NCBI RefSeq assembly: GCF_000011565.2 | Contig: NC_005861.2 | Span: 1,674,001 to 1,738,000, forward strand | Source of the DNA: Candidatus Protochlamydia amoebophila UWE25 | Lineage (GTDB): Bacteria > Chlamydiota > Chlamydiia > Chlamydiales > Parachlamydiaceae | Reading direction: 5' to 3' | Length of the DNA: 64,000 bases | Shown here: positions 1 to 9,125 of the stretch, piece after piece | How the letters are laid out: each line of letters starts with the position of its first letter | Position numbering within the stretch: position 1 is the first letter of the stretch | Program-made: the position numbers and the translations under genes | The notes under the pieces: generated by a model | Databases searched by the model: none | The model's input: the letters and a program-made list of their open reading frames with translations, nothing else | Told to the model about the DNA's origin: nothing

Positions 1-1
1 G

Positions 2-319
2 CACGTTCATTTAGGAACTAGTGTAGGCCTACGCTATTTGGACACCATTATTGGATGGTGTATCACTCATTCTGATAACCTTAACACCATCCGGTATAAT
101 ACTCTTTACATCGACCATGCATTTTTACATTCTGGGTATGGAATACAAATCCTTAATGAGTCTATCCGCAGACACAAACGTTTACCCATTCCACAAGCTA
201 TTTTTGAAGCAAATATTGAAGAAATCGATCGCTCATGGCTTCGTTTCATAAAAAAACGACTGATTCCTCTTTCTTATCGTGTAGAAAGACTCAAATGGGC
301 TTTTAATAGCTACGTTTAA
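2..319 (+). CDS. GNAT-like protein, C-terminal part (5' end outside window)
   Basis: The reading frame is open from the window edge and ends in TAA at 317-319, so only the C-terminal ~105 residues are visible. They align along their length with the C-terminal third of the convergent gene at 324-1247: TSVGLRY, a GWC.TH motif, RY..LY, GYGIQ.L.ESI and RFI.KRL.P occur in the same order. The two genes are therefore paralogues pointing at each other with a 4-bp gap. Function is inferred only through the neighbour, which carries an N-terminal GNAT acetyltransferase signature. A TTG at 38 could start a 93-residue ORF, but homology continues upstream of it, so a real start outside the window is more likely. 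Confidence 0.6.
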   Translation, partial: HVHLGTSVGLRYLDTIIGWCITHSDNLNTIRYNTLYIDHAFLHSGYGIQILNESIRRHKRLPIPQAIFEANIEEIDRSWLRFIKKRLIPLSYRVERLKWAFNSYV

Positions 320-323
320 GTCT

Positions 324-1247
324 TTAAAACAAAATATTTTCATTATAGAATTTCACGACCCATTTTTTTTTACTAACTTTAATGGCATGAGGGAGGAGTC
401 GTTTTTCTATAAAACGAGCCCACGTAGAATTGATTTGTTCAGGTCGCACTTCAAATAAAGCTAATGGAATAGGATCTTCTCCATGCATCAATTGGTCATG
501 TAATTTGATAGACTCAATTAATAACTGAATTCCATAACCAAAACGTTGCAAGTTTTTTTGTACGTATAAAATGGAATAACGAAGAGTATTTTCTAAACGA
601 TGAGTTACACACCAACCTATAAGCTGGGATTTATAGCGCAAACCCACACTAGTTCGATATTCAATTTTTTCTTCTCCGCGGAATGGCCAAAGTAAAGGAG
701 GAATTTCATTGTTTTGCTTCATTTCTTGGAGAATGGAATGATCTTTGTCTGTTAAATCACTCCATTTAAAAAATTCTATGGTCTCTAAAGGGCGAAAGGG
801 TAAATAAAGCCAGGAAGGATCAAATTGATAACTGTCAAAATAGTAACGAATTAAGTAAGGCTGAGGCACATGCCAGTTTTTTTGTCTTGCCAAAATTTTC
901 TCAATGATGAGAGATTCTGGAAATAGGTCTTCATATTCAAAACCGACTGCCACCATTTTTTTTTCTTTTACTAAGAGATCGACTAAGTGTTCGAATAAAG
1001 TTTGTCCAACCTTTTGTTTTCTAAAAGGTTCTTGAACGAATAAAGAAAAAATTTGAGCTGTTTGATTTTTAAATAGTTGAGCAAAAATAAATCCAATTTT
1101 TTGTTCCTCAAAACATGCTTCAATACCTATATAATTGTTTTTTTGTTTTAAATGATTTCTTGCTATGGGAATTGTTAAAACTTGATAGTTCAATAATTCA
1201 GAATGGTTTTGTTGAGAAAATATAATTATATTGTATTTGATATTCAT
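324..1247 (-). CDS. GNAT-family N-acetyltransferase-like protein
   Basis: The 307-residue protein has a GNAT fold signature in its N-terminal half. Residues ~45-105 contain IGFIFAQLF, a beta-strand with AQIFSLFVQEPFRKQKVG, and a following helix with LFEHLVDLLV; the RKQKVG segment fits the acetyl-CoA pyrophosphate-binding loop (consensus Q/R-x-x-G-x-G/A, here slightly degenerate). The C-terminal half (~170-300) may be a second, divergent GNAT-like domain, because it has an LRY..LYV strand followed by GYGIQLLIESI. That half is shared with the truncated paralogue at 2-319. The substrate cannot be deduced. It is not obviously linked to the T3SS genes, which begin ~200 bp away on the other strand. 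Confidence 0.6.
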   Translation of the reverse strand: MNIKYNIIIFSQQNHSELLNYQVLTIPIARNHLKQKNNYIGIEACFEEQKIGFIFAQLFKNQTAQIFSLFVQEPFRKQKVGQTLFEHLVDLLVKEKKMVAVGFEYEDLFPESLIIEKILARQKNWHVPQPYLIRYYFDSYQFDPSWLYLPFRPLETIEFFKWSDLTDKDHSILQEMKQNNEIPPLLWPFRGEEKIEYRTSVGLRYKSQLIGWCVTHRLENTLRYSILYVQKNLQRFGYGIQLLIESIKLHDQLMHGEDPIPLALFEVRPEQINSTWARFIEKRLLPHAIKVSKKKWVVKFYNENILF

Positions 1248-1443
1248 AATTTTATTAAATATTAATATTTTTATTTATTTTTACACAACTAACTAAAATA
1301 AAATTAATTCTATGTTAAAATAAAAATAAGCGCATAGAATTATTATTATTTCTGACAATTAATTAACTTTATTACTCGTTCATAATAGACATTGTTTTTG
1401 ATTGGCGAGGAAAATCTGAGACACATACACAAGGAGAATGGTC

Positions 1444-4047
1444 ATGTCAGATATTAACAACATTGGTGGATCCACTCAAGGCCTGCAATCTTACTCTTCT
1501 TATACAGATAACCCCGTTTTTCAAAGCCTTCCATCTTCGGTTCAAGATAGCCTAATTCAATCTTTCACAAAAGAAGAATTAAATAAACGATTTGCAAATG
1601 CAACCGTTAGTATCCCTTCACTTCTAGCTCCTAATGATATTTCTGGTTCATTAGACAACTTTTTTAAAGTGCTAAGTGAAGCAAAAGTACAGCTTAATCT
1701 TCAATTTCGTACTGCTGAATTTATTGACCAGTTAACAAGACGACAAGATAGCCGAGAAGCGGGTCTTCAAGCTTTAGGCCTCGTCGGTGAATTTGCAAGG
1801 AGAGAAGTTGCTTTGCAGCAAACAAAAGAAGCCGCTGAAGCAAAAATGGCAGAAATTCACAATCTTAATGAAGCGATAAAAAATCAAATTAATGATCAAA
1901 ATAATGCCATTGATAATATTAATAATGGAAATAGCCAAGAAAAATCAAAATACCAAGAGTTGATTAATAATTATAACTCTTATGTAGCTAAACTTGCTGA
2001 AAATGGCATTACGATCAATGGCAATGGAACCGCTACAATTCCTGATGGCAAGGTTAATATCTTTAACTCCCTCACACAGACTTATTTTGGACAAGTAGCT
2101 GGATTCAATAATTATATAGGATCCCGCAAAAACGAATTGAATAATTATAACAACACAGCCAATTCTTATAATCAAACGGCAACTGCGAATAATGAATGGA
2201 TCAATAACTTAGTAAAAGATCTTGCCCTACAAGACTATTTAGATAAACATCAACTAACAGTTCCTTTACAGGCAGCAGCTGGTACTAGGAATACCACAGA
2301 AATTCCTCAAGAAGCAGCCCCTGCCGCTGCTGGTGCCGCAGGAGTTGTGGCTATTCCTACTCCATCTGCCTATGCTTATTCAGTTGCCAATGGAACCCGT
2401 TCGTTGGCTATTGGGAAAGTTCCTGACTATCAAGAACTTAACGAAAATGAAGTCAAACCAGTCATTGAAGATGGATATTATACGCAAATCGTTAAACCTG
2501 TGGACTCCGATATCATTTATAATTCCCAATATTGGGGTTTTTTACGAGTCTTAAGCATTTTTAATCCTAATCGAGATTATGTTCCGGATCCTTTGCTAAA
2601 TTTTAAACCACTAGCCAAGAAAATCTCACCTAACACAATTGTGGAAGCTATGCAACCTATTCAAGGAAATAATGCACAAGGAGCAGGAGGGCTTACAGTT
2701 GAATCAGCCGGATTAGATAATCCTCACATTACAGCTATCTTAGGGCAAGCTGCCTTCGCACAAGCTCTTCGAAATGCAAACTTAAATTTAACAGAAGAGC
2801 AAATCCAAGAATATTCAAATAATCTTGTGCTTTTATCCTCGGATTTAATTGCTCAAAGTAGCATTGATGCACTCTTACCAAGTTTAGCACCTATTTTATC
2901 TCAGCTAGAAACAACTCCTCAAGATAGTCCTCTTTTTAGCCTTTCATTTTCCCTTTCTTTTGCTAACCGTATTAATGAATTAACTGGCCATGGATTGACA
3001 GAAGAATCCCTTAAAGAATTTTTAAGTGGCATCCCAGCTCTTCAAAATTTAAGTAAAGCGGATATTGCCACCCTAACAGCCAATTTAAATTTAGGTTTAT
3101 TACTTACTTCTTCTAAATTATTAGAATCGAGTTTAGGATTACCAGGCATTTCTCAACAACTTATTCTTTCTCAACTTCCTCCTGAATTATCTTCAAGCAT
3201 TATTAGTCAAGCTTCTATACAAAGTGATCAATTGAATGCCGATTTAAAAACACAGATTAATGCTAATTTTATCCAACAAGGTTTTGCGGAAGATCAAGCT
3301 GCTTTTTTAGCGAATCTAGGGCAAGAAATGATTAAAAATGACATTTTAAGACCTTCGCCAACTTCTATTTCTGAGAATAATTTAAATACGCAATTATTAA
3401 CGGATTCAATCAAGGCAAGTTTAATTTTGTCCGATTCTAAAATTTATGATTTGGCTAAAGCTGATGCAATTGCAAATGAAGTTGTTTCAAGGACACTAAG
3501 TGATAGCGAAGGAGCTATTATTTCTTCGACTCAATTTAAAGCCAATCTTGAATCGAATTTAAGAGATTCGAATATTTCTTCTAGTCAGATTGATGAAATT
3601 TTAAAAGATGTTATTTTAGTGTCTTCTCAAAATGCATTTAATCAAGAACAGCTTAATTTGACTCAGTTGATTGAACAATCTGTCAATTCGCTTGTTCCGC
3701 AAGGTGGAGGACAACTAGCTAAACTTATTAGCGCAGAAATTGCAAATACCTTGTTTGGCCATTATAATCCAGATACTAGAGATATTGCCAATTTAAAATC
3801 TCCTTTGTCTTTGATTAATTTAGTCAATGATCAATTGAATAAACTTGAAATTGATCAAAATAACGAATCTGCAAAAGCAGTCTCTGAAGCATTTAAGGCA
3901 ACTTTGTTAACAACGACAGATTTTTATGCCTTTTCATTACAAGTAATGGATCCCGCTTATTCTTTAGTTTATTCCGTTGGAACTGGCTTAATGTATGCAG
4001 GGCAAGAGCCGGAAAATTACAGAAAATCTATAGATATCATTGTCTAA
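1444..4047 (+). CDS. large T3SS-linked protein, candidate secreted substrate
   Basis: An 867-residue protein I do not recognise. ATG 1444 is preferred over the in-frame ATG 1438 because AAGGAG at 1431-1436 then sits 7 nt upstream. There is no signal peptide or convincing membrane segment. Residues ~95-230 are rich in Asn, Gln and Lys and look coiled-coil-like. Residues ~275-310 are an Ala/Pro-rich linker, and ~410-840 are repeated Leu/Ser-rich amphipathic helices. It is the first gene of a translocon/chaperone block and is followed by three other large genes without signal peptides. A secreted structural or effector role is inferred from that context and from the Ser/Asn-rich N-terminus only. 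Confidence 0.55.
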   Translation: MSDINNIGGSTQGLQSYSSYTDNPVFQSLPSSVQDSLIQSFTKEELNKRFANATVSIPSLLAPNDISGSLDNFFKVLSEAKVQLNLQFRTAEFIDQLTRRQDSREAGLQALGLVGEFARREVALQQTKEAAEAKMAEIHNLNEAIKNQINDQNNAIDNINNGNSQEKSKYQELINNYNSYVAKLAENGITINGNGTATIPDGKVNIFNSLTQTYFGQVAGFNNYIGSRKNELNNYNNTANSYNQTATANNEWINNLVKDLALQDYLDKHQLTVPLQAAAGTRNTTEIPQEAAPAAAGAAGVVAIPTPSAYAYSVANGTRSLAIGKVPDYQELNENEVKPVIEDGYYTQIVKPVDSDIIYNSQYWGFLRVLSIFNPNRDYVPDPLLNFKPLAKKISPNTIVEAMQPIQGNNAQGAGGLTVESAGLDNPHITAILGQAAFAQALRNANLNLTEEQIQEYSNNLVLLSSDLIAQSSIDALLPSLAPILSQLETTPQDSPLFSLSFSLSFANRINELTGHGLTEESLKEFLSGIPALQNLSKADIATLTANLNLGLLLTSSKLLESSLGLPGISQQLILSQLPPELSSSIISQASIQSDQLNADLKTQINANFIQQGFAEDQAAFLANLGQEMIKNDILRPSPTSISENNLNTQLLTDSIKASLILSDSKIYDLAKADAIANEVVSRTLSDSEGAIISSTQFKANLESNLRDSNISSSQIDEILKDVILVSSQNAFNQEQLNLTQLIEQSVNSLVPQGGGQLAKLISAEIANTLFGHYNPDTRDIANLKSPLSLINLVNDQLNKLEIDQNNESAKAVSEAFKATLLTTTDFYAFSLQVMDPAYSLVYSVGTGLMYAGQEPENYRKSIDIIV

Positions 4048-4127
4048 TAAATGGAGATGTAATAAATAAAATAATTTGTTGACAATGCATAAAACAAAGC
4101 ATAAATCATAATGTAAGGAGGGTGTGT

Positions 4128-5366
4128 ATGGAAGTGGCCATTATAGGACTAGGCGCCGCCTCTGTCAGCCTCACAGAGTATTATAGTATCAATGTCTTAC
4201 AAAAGTATACAGATTTGATCACCCCTCTAAAAACGATATTTTCAAAAGACTCTTCCGAATTAACGGCTGAAGATTATGATTTAATTTTAAAGCAAGTGGA
4301 TAGTCTGAAACAGTTAGCAAAAGAGGGTGTCCAAGACACAAACGGAACTGATACTTATCAAAGTTTTATGAATCAGGCCATGGTCACACCATTAAATGAT
4401 ATTATGAAAACTTTATCGATAGTAGGAATTCCTCCAGATCCCAATGCTGGACCCTTAAGTGATTCAGCAAAAATAGCCACTCTCATGGGTTGGAAATCCT
4501 TACCTAATTTCCAAATTGATGTTCTAGGACCACTGAATGCAGCATTGTCGATACAATTAGAAGCTTATCAATATACTGTCAATATTGAAAATCCGGGGAC
4601 AGGAATTATTTCGACCTTAACAGTATTAGCCTCGCCAGGACGTTCTCTGCAAAGTATGCTTGAATTAGAGTATATAGGCGCAGGTAATACTCAAATGGCT
4701 GGTAAAATGGCTGATTTGGAGCAAGCTTTAAGTTTGTCTCAACAGATTTTAACGACTTTAACAGGAATTCAAAATATCTCTAACCAAATTCAAGTTTACA
4801 ATAAAATTCCTTTCAGATTACCCAATACTGCCGATTTAGATGACTATAAAAAACAATATAAAAAACAAGCAAGTGCCTATTTTGCTCAAATTTTTCCTAC
4901 TGCTGAACCAGTTGCCGATTCTGCTCAAAAACTTTTAAATCTCAAACAAACCTTATGGGATCAAATGGTAGCTCTTGAAGCTGCGAACCCTACTAGTGGA
5001 CGCAATGTGACAGGTTCACTTGCTAATGCAGTTTACAAAGTTGTTCAAGATATTAGCGCAGCTTTTGTCGGGGTTGATTTAACTGCTGCCAATGCCCAGG
5101 ATCAACTATTTGCTTCTGTAAAAAAATGGATCATGGATAACCAAGATGTTCGTATTGACGATGCAGGAAGCAATAAAAATGCAGGTGCAATTCAAGATCG
5201 ACTTGCCTCTGCAATGACAACCGCTCAAAATTTAGAAGAGAGCCAAAGAGAAGATGTTCGCCGTTATTTACTACTCTTCCAAGAATTTTATAAATCTGCC
5301 ATGAGTATGATTCAATTATTGGGAACTATTTTTGACAAAATTAATAAAGGAATATTTAAAGAGTAA
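4128..5366 (+). CDS. T3SS-linked protein, paralogue A
   Basis: A 412-residue protein. ATG 4128 has AAGGAGG 7 nt upstream, and the longer GTG start at 4122 would overlap that site. It is a clear paralogue of the next gene (5466-6908). Both share RSLQSM.ELEY, GN..A.K...LEQ.L, a Q.IL.TL..IQ.ISNQ segment, and a C-terminal half with AKQ/LKQ.L...V.LEA, VVQDISAAF, KWI.DNQD and AIQDR. The last ~40 residues form an amphipathic helix (FQEFYKSAMSMIQLLG) like those that close T3SS extracellular or tip proteins. It has no signal peptide. I infer a secreted translocon-associated role; the exact family is unknown to me. Confidence 0.55.
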   Translation: MEVAIIGLGAASVSLTEYYSINVLQKYTDLITPLKTIFSKDSSELTAEDYDLILKQVDSLKQLAKEGVQDTNGTDTYQSFMNQAMVTPLNDIMKTLSIVGIPPDPNAGPLSDSAKIATLMGWKSLPNFQIDVLGPLNAALSIQLEAYQYTVNIENPGTGIISTLTVLASPGRSLQSMLELEYIGAGNTQMAGKMADLEQALSLSQQILTTLTGIQNISNQIQVYNKIPFRLPNTADLDDYKKQYKKQASAYFAQIFPTAEPVADSAQKLLNLKQTLWDQMVALEAANPTSGRNVTGSLANAVYKVVQDISAAFVGVDLTAANAQDQLFASVKKWIMDNQDVRIDDAGSNKNAGAIQDRLASAMTTAQNLEESQREDVRRYLLLFQEFYKSAMSMIQLLGTIFDKINKGIFKE

Positions 5367-5465
5367 TTATTTGTTTAATTAAATAATTAATAATATAATA
5401 AAATTATAGAAATTTTTAATTATTTACTTACATGTTAATAAGTAAGTAATTTAAGGAGTTTGAAT

Positions 5466-6908
5466 ATGAGTGCTAACTTTACAATTGATGGAATTGGTTC
5501 CGTTCCTTCGAATGTTGCAGAGTATACGAGTGGGTCTGTTGTCAAAGCATATCTTGAAAGTATCAATATTATTGCAGAAATTTTCAATAGACGCAGTAGT
5601 AATCCAAACAGTAGTGATTCTCCCTTAAGTGATACGGACTTTGATAATTTAATTGCAGCTATGAATAAGCTACGAGATTTGGCTAAGAATGGGGTAACTG
5701 ATGGAAATCCTCCCTTAACATTCTATTTAACCGCAGAAATGGCCACCAATCTTGATTTAGTTTTTAAATCTTTAAAAGCAGCAGGTATCGTTCTTGATGT
5801 TACCTATCCTTCTGGCAAAACAACTCTGCTAGAAAGTTGGCAAAGCCTGGCTGGATTTGGCGTTCAGCAAATCATGAATGCGGCTACAAGCGTTTCCACA
5901 AGTTCCACTCGCACCTTGCAAAGTATGGTAGAGCTAGAATATGTCAAACAAGGTAATGACCTTTTGGCTGTAAAATTTCAGGCTTTAGAGCAAAGTTTGA
6001 AAACAACACAAGGAATTTTAGATACCTTAGCTCTCATTCAAGGAATTTCAAATCAAGTTACTATCACAAATAAAGGAGATTTTGCCTTTCCTCCTACGAA
6101 TAACTGGCAAATCCCTTCTACAGCCGTTGCCCAAATTCAACAAGCTTTCAATGAGATTGCAAACGGGCAAGATTCGAGTGATTTGATTAACAGAATGAGA
6201 AATTTTCAAACCACTTATAATAATGACGTAGCCACTGCCAAACAAAATGCTGCTGCGAATGGAACGACATTCAGCACTGAATTTAGTAAGTTAACTAATG
6301 CCTCCAAGCTTATGAGTGACGTTGTCCTTCATAACTGGGAAACATCCACTGGAAGTGGGAAAGATAGTTCTACAGAAAATATGAAAATTGAATATTACAC
6401 AAAAATTTATAAAGTTGTTGCAAGCGCACAATTTACTCAAGTATTTCCAGTTGCTACACCGACAAGTACAGCGGCAACAGAATTATTGGCAGCCAAACAA
6501 AAATTATATCAACGTTTGGTGGATTTAGAAGCTATTTCTCCAGACAATACACGCTCTGTCGAAGGCACATTAGCCAGTATGATCTTTAAAGTGGTTCAAG
6601 ACATTAGTTCCGCTTTTCTTGGACTCGATGGATCCACAGCAACGCCAGAACAACTAAAAACAGCAGTTTCCAAATGGATTATAGATAATCAAGATCAAAA
6701 AATTAGCTCACAGGCTGGAAATAATGTAGGTTCGATCCAAGATCGAATTACGCAGGCAATTACAGCCGCACAATCTTTAAACGATACAGAAAAAGAAAAC
6801 GTTAGAAACTATCAATTTGTTTTTCAACAATTCTATCAATCCGCAAGCACTGTTTTACAAAAAGTGACCCAAATTGTAGAAAAATTAGCACAAGGGATAT
6901 CTAGATAA
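5466..6908 (+). CDS. T3SS-linked protein, paralogue B
   Basis: A 480-residue protein, paralogous to 4128-5366 but with an insertion of ~75 residues around 205-280 that is Asn/Ala/Thr-rich. ATG 5466 is chosen because AAGGAG (5453-5458) lies 7 nt upstream; the TTG at 5460 overlaps the site. Shared blocks are RTLQSMVELEYV, GISNQ, VVQDISSAFLGLDG, KWIIDNQD and GSIQDR. The C-terminus (QFVFQQFYQSASTVLQKVTQ) is again an amphipathic helix. The gap to the previous gene is 99 bp of very AT-rich DNA, so it may have its own promoter. The pair probably arose by tandem duplication followed by divergence. Confidence 0.55.
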   Translation: MSANFTIDGIGSVPSNVAEYTSGSVVKAYLESINIIAEIFNRRSSNPNSSDSPLSDTDFDNLIAAMNKLRDLAKNGVTDGNPPLTFYLTAEMATNLDLVFKSLKAAGIVLDVTYPSGKTTLLESWQSLAGFGVQQIMNAATSVSTSSTRTLQSMVELEYVKQGNDLLAVKFQALEQSLKTTQGILDTLALIQGISNQVTITNKGDFAFPPTNNWQIPSTAVAQIQQAFNEIANGQDSSDLINRMRNFQTTYNNDVATAKQNAAANGTTFSTEFSKLTNASKLMSDVVLHNWETSTGSGKDSSTENMKIEYYTKIYKVVASAQFTQVFPVATPTSTAATELLAAKQKLYQRLVDLEAISPDNTRSVEGTLASMIFKVVQDISSAFLGLDGSTATPEQLKTAVSKWIIDNQDQKISSQAGNNVGSIQDRITQAITAAQSLNDTEKENVRNYQFVFQQFYQSASTVLQKVTQIVEKLAQGISR

Positions 6909-7002
6909 TTAACATATTTTTTGAATTATTAATAGTTTTTAGAAATTAAAAATATGAAATTGAAATAAAGCTATTTCCTTGAGGTCCTTAAGGAGGATGA
7001 AT

Positions 7003-8304
7003 ATGGCTGATAATATTACGTTTGACGATGGATATAATCAAACAAGTTTTTTAGATGGGCTACAATACGTTCCTAATGCCGTTCTGGGTAATGATATCCC
7101 CATTACGGGCTTACCTGCTGGTTATTATGCAAGTAATAATCTTACTGCTTTACCTACGAGTATCTTACCATATAAACTAGCGACAGAATTTCCAGGCCAA
7201 ACTCCCCGTACTACGGCAGAAGATTTTGATGGTTTTTTAAGGCAATATAGTCTTCCAAATACTCCAGGAGCTGTTATTCCGACTAAAACGTTTACAAGTT
7301 TATCCGGCCTAGCATCAGCTTGGTATGTGGATTTTATGAATGAAAGTAGCTCAAAAAATGGATTATACAACAGTTTATTACAAGAATTTGCATCTGCGTT
7401 AAATATTCAAATTGATAGCTCAGGAAATATCACAGGGGGTGATTGGCAAATTTTGACCGGTACTCCTACTGTCAGCCCTGCTGTCAATTTTAGTGCTTCC
7501 AGTGCAAATAACCCTTTTATTCGCGCTTTCAACAATTTTTTGAGTACTTATACTTATCCGCAATCGCCTTTATCAGGAGATCTAGCTTATTATAAAAATT
7601 TTCTAGATCAATGGCATTCCTATTTGTCAAATATTAGTTTACTCAATACTCCCGATTCGAGCACTCCTGCCAACTTTCAAAATTTAATAAGCTATGAAGC
7701 GATTTACAAAGCTTATGCCAAAGATCCATCAGATGAAGCATTTAAACTACGTTTAAAACAATTTTACCAAGAAGAGATGAGTTCCAAGGGATATTTTATG
7801 CCCAGCCAAAGTTTGGCAGATTGGGTCACCGCCATTCGTAATGAAAACAATGTCAACATGAATTTAGAATTAATTGGTTCTTCTCTAGCAGGAAATAGTT
7901 CAGAAAAAGCTCTTGTGCTTAATAGAATTATATTGCTATTGATTTCACTTATAAAAACTTTACAGGATGTGGGGATTGCGCAAGCTAATCGACTAACGTA
8001 TCTTACTAAATATCAAAACGTTTATACAGCTTTACAAACACAAATACCTGTCTTTTTAAAAGATGGTTCCAATCCATTAGGAGGTTCCTCAACAGAAGCT
8101 GGGCAAACTCGTAATGACTTAAACTCTTCTTTTAACGGTATTTTAACTGATAATTTAAGATCGCTAAGAGGAATTCAAGAGGATAATGCTAAAAAACTGC
8201 AATCCAAAGTTAATTCAACTAACGATGCAGTAAACCAACAGACAGATATGGTATCAACGTTTATCCAACAAATGCAAACCCTTTTAAACGCAATTTTACG
8301 TTAA
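7003..8304 (+). CDS. T3SS-linked protein, candidate secreted or filament-like protein
   Basis: A 433-residue protein. ATG 7003 has AAGGAGG (6990-6996) 6 nt upstream; an ATG at 6997 is too close to that site. The N-terminal ~230 residues are rich in Ser, Thr, Asn, Tyr and Pro and carry no signal peptide. Residues ~300-330 contain a hydrophobic helix (ALVLNRIILLLISLIKTL). The last ~60 residues form a heptad-like helix ending NQQTDMVSTFIQQMQTLLNAILR in character, as in self-assembling T3SS filament or tip proteins. This architecture and the chaperone gene immediately downstream suggest a secreted protein, but I cannot name the family. Confidence 0.5.
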   Translation: MADNITFDDGYNQTSFLDGLQYVPNAVLGNDIPITGLPAGYYASNNLTALPTSILPYKLATEFPGQTPRTTAEDFDGFLRQYSLPNTPGAVIPTKTFTSLSGLASAWYVDFMNESSSKNGLYNSLLQEFASALNIQIDSSGNITGGDWQILTGTPTVSPAVNFSASSANNPFIRAFNNFLSTYTYPQSPLSGDLAYYKNFLDQWHSYLSNISLLNTPDSSTPANFQNLISYEAIYKAYAKDPSDEAFKLRLKQFYQEEMSSKGYFMPSQSLADWVTAIRNENNVNMNLELIGSSLAGNSSEKALVLNRIILLLISLIKTLQDVGIAQANRLTYLTKYQNVYTALQTQIPVFLKDGSNPLGGSSTEAGQTRNDLNSSFNGILTDNLRSLRGIQEDNAKKLQSKVNSTNDAVNQQTDMVSTFIQQMQTLLNAILR

Positions 8305-8434
8305 GAAATAAAAAATTTAAGTATTCACTCAATAAACGCAAAATTCACTAGATTAATGATATGAAGCATTCTGAGTGTAAAAAAGAACTTTCTCATTAAA
8401 TTAAAGACATAAGAATAAGAAATAGGAGGAGACC

Positions 8435-9007
8435 ATGAAAGGTTCTCGTGGAGTAAAAAGTCAGATGAAAAAAGACGCCTTAAATGCTTCGATGGTTGAA
8501 GATGAGAAGTTCAAAAAATCTTATGGGGATATCATGGGACGTATGTTCAGTGAAGGAATGACACCCAAAGATGCCATGGGGGTAAACAGCAACATTTTAG
8601 AAAGTGTATATGCACAAGCTTACCGTCTATATAATACAGGAAAATATATTGAAGCCGTTCATTTGTTTCGTGTTTTAATTATGATGAACTATGCAGAATC
8701 GAAGTATGTATTAGGACTAGCCGCTTGTTTTCATATGATGAAAGAATATAAAAATGCCATACAAACTTATACAATGTGTAGTGCGATCGATCCTAATACA
8801 CCTATCCCCTATTATCACTCTTCTGATTGCTTTATTCAAATGAAAGACTATTTATCAGCGATGCTTTGTCTACAATTGGCTATTGATAAATCTCAAAATA
8901 AGCCCGAATTTGCAAAAATTAAAGAACGTGCGATTTTAAGTTTAGAAAGTTTAAAACAACAAAATCTCCCATCACAACCCATAAAAATGGAAGAAGACGA
9001 ACTTTAA
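8435..9007 (+). CDS. LcrH/SycD-family T3SS translocator chaperone (copy 1)
   Basis: A 190-residue TPR protein of the class II T3SS chaperone family, which bind translocator proteins in the cytoplasm before secretion. The start has GGAGGAG 4-9 nt upstream. An N-terminal helix is followed by FSEGMTPKDAMGV, then three TPR-like repeats from ~55 to 155 (Y..AYRLYNTGKYIEAVHLFR; YVLGLAACFHMMKEYKNAIQTY; PYYHSSDCFIQMKDYLSAMLCL). The PY.H...C.I motif is typical of SycD/LcrH. It sits directly upstream of the YopB/CopB-like translocator, the same chaperone-translocator linkage as Scc2-CopB in Chlamydia. A second copy follows at 11388. Confidence 0.85.
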   Translation: MKGSRGVKSQMKKDALNASMVEDEKFKKSYGDIMGRMFSEGMTPKDAMGVNSNILESVYAQAYRLYNTGKYIEAVHLFRVLIMMNYAESKYVLGLAACFHMMKEYKNAIQTYTMCSAIDPNTPIPYYHSSDCFIQMKDYLSAMLCLQLAIDKSQNKPEFAKIKERAILSLESLKQQNLPSQPIKMEEDEL

Positions 9008-9125
9008 ATAAACTGCTTAAAACATTAGACAGATGAATTAAAGGTGAAATTTAAGTCATCACAATCATCATTAATTTATCTGGTTAGACAATCATAAATT
9101 TACTTAACCCTAAAAGAGGTTAACT

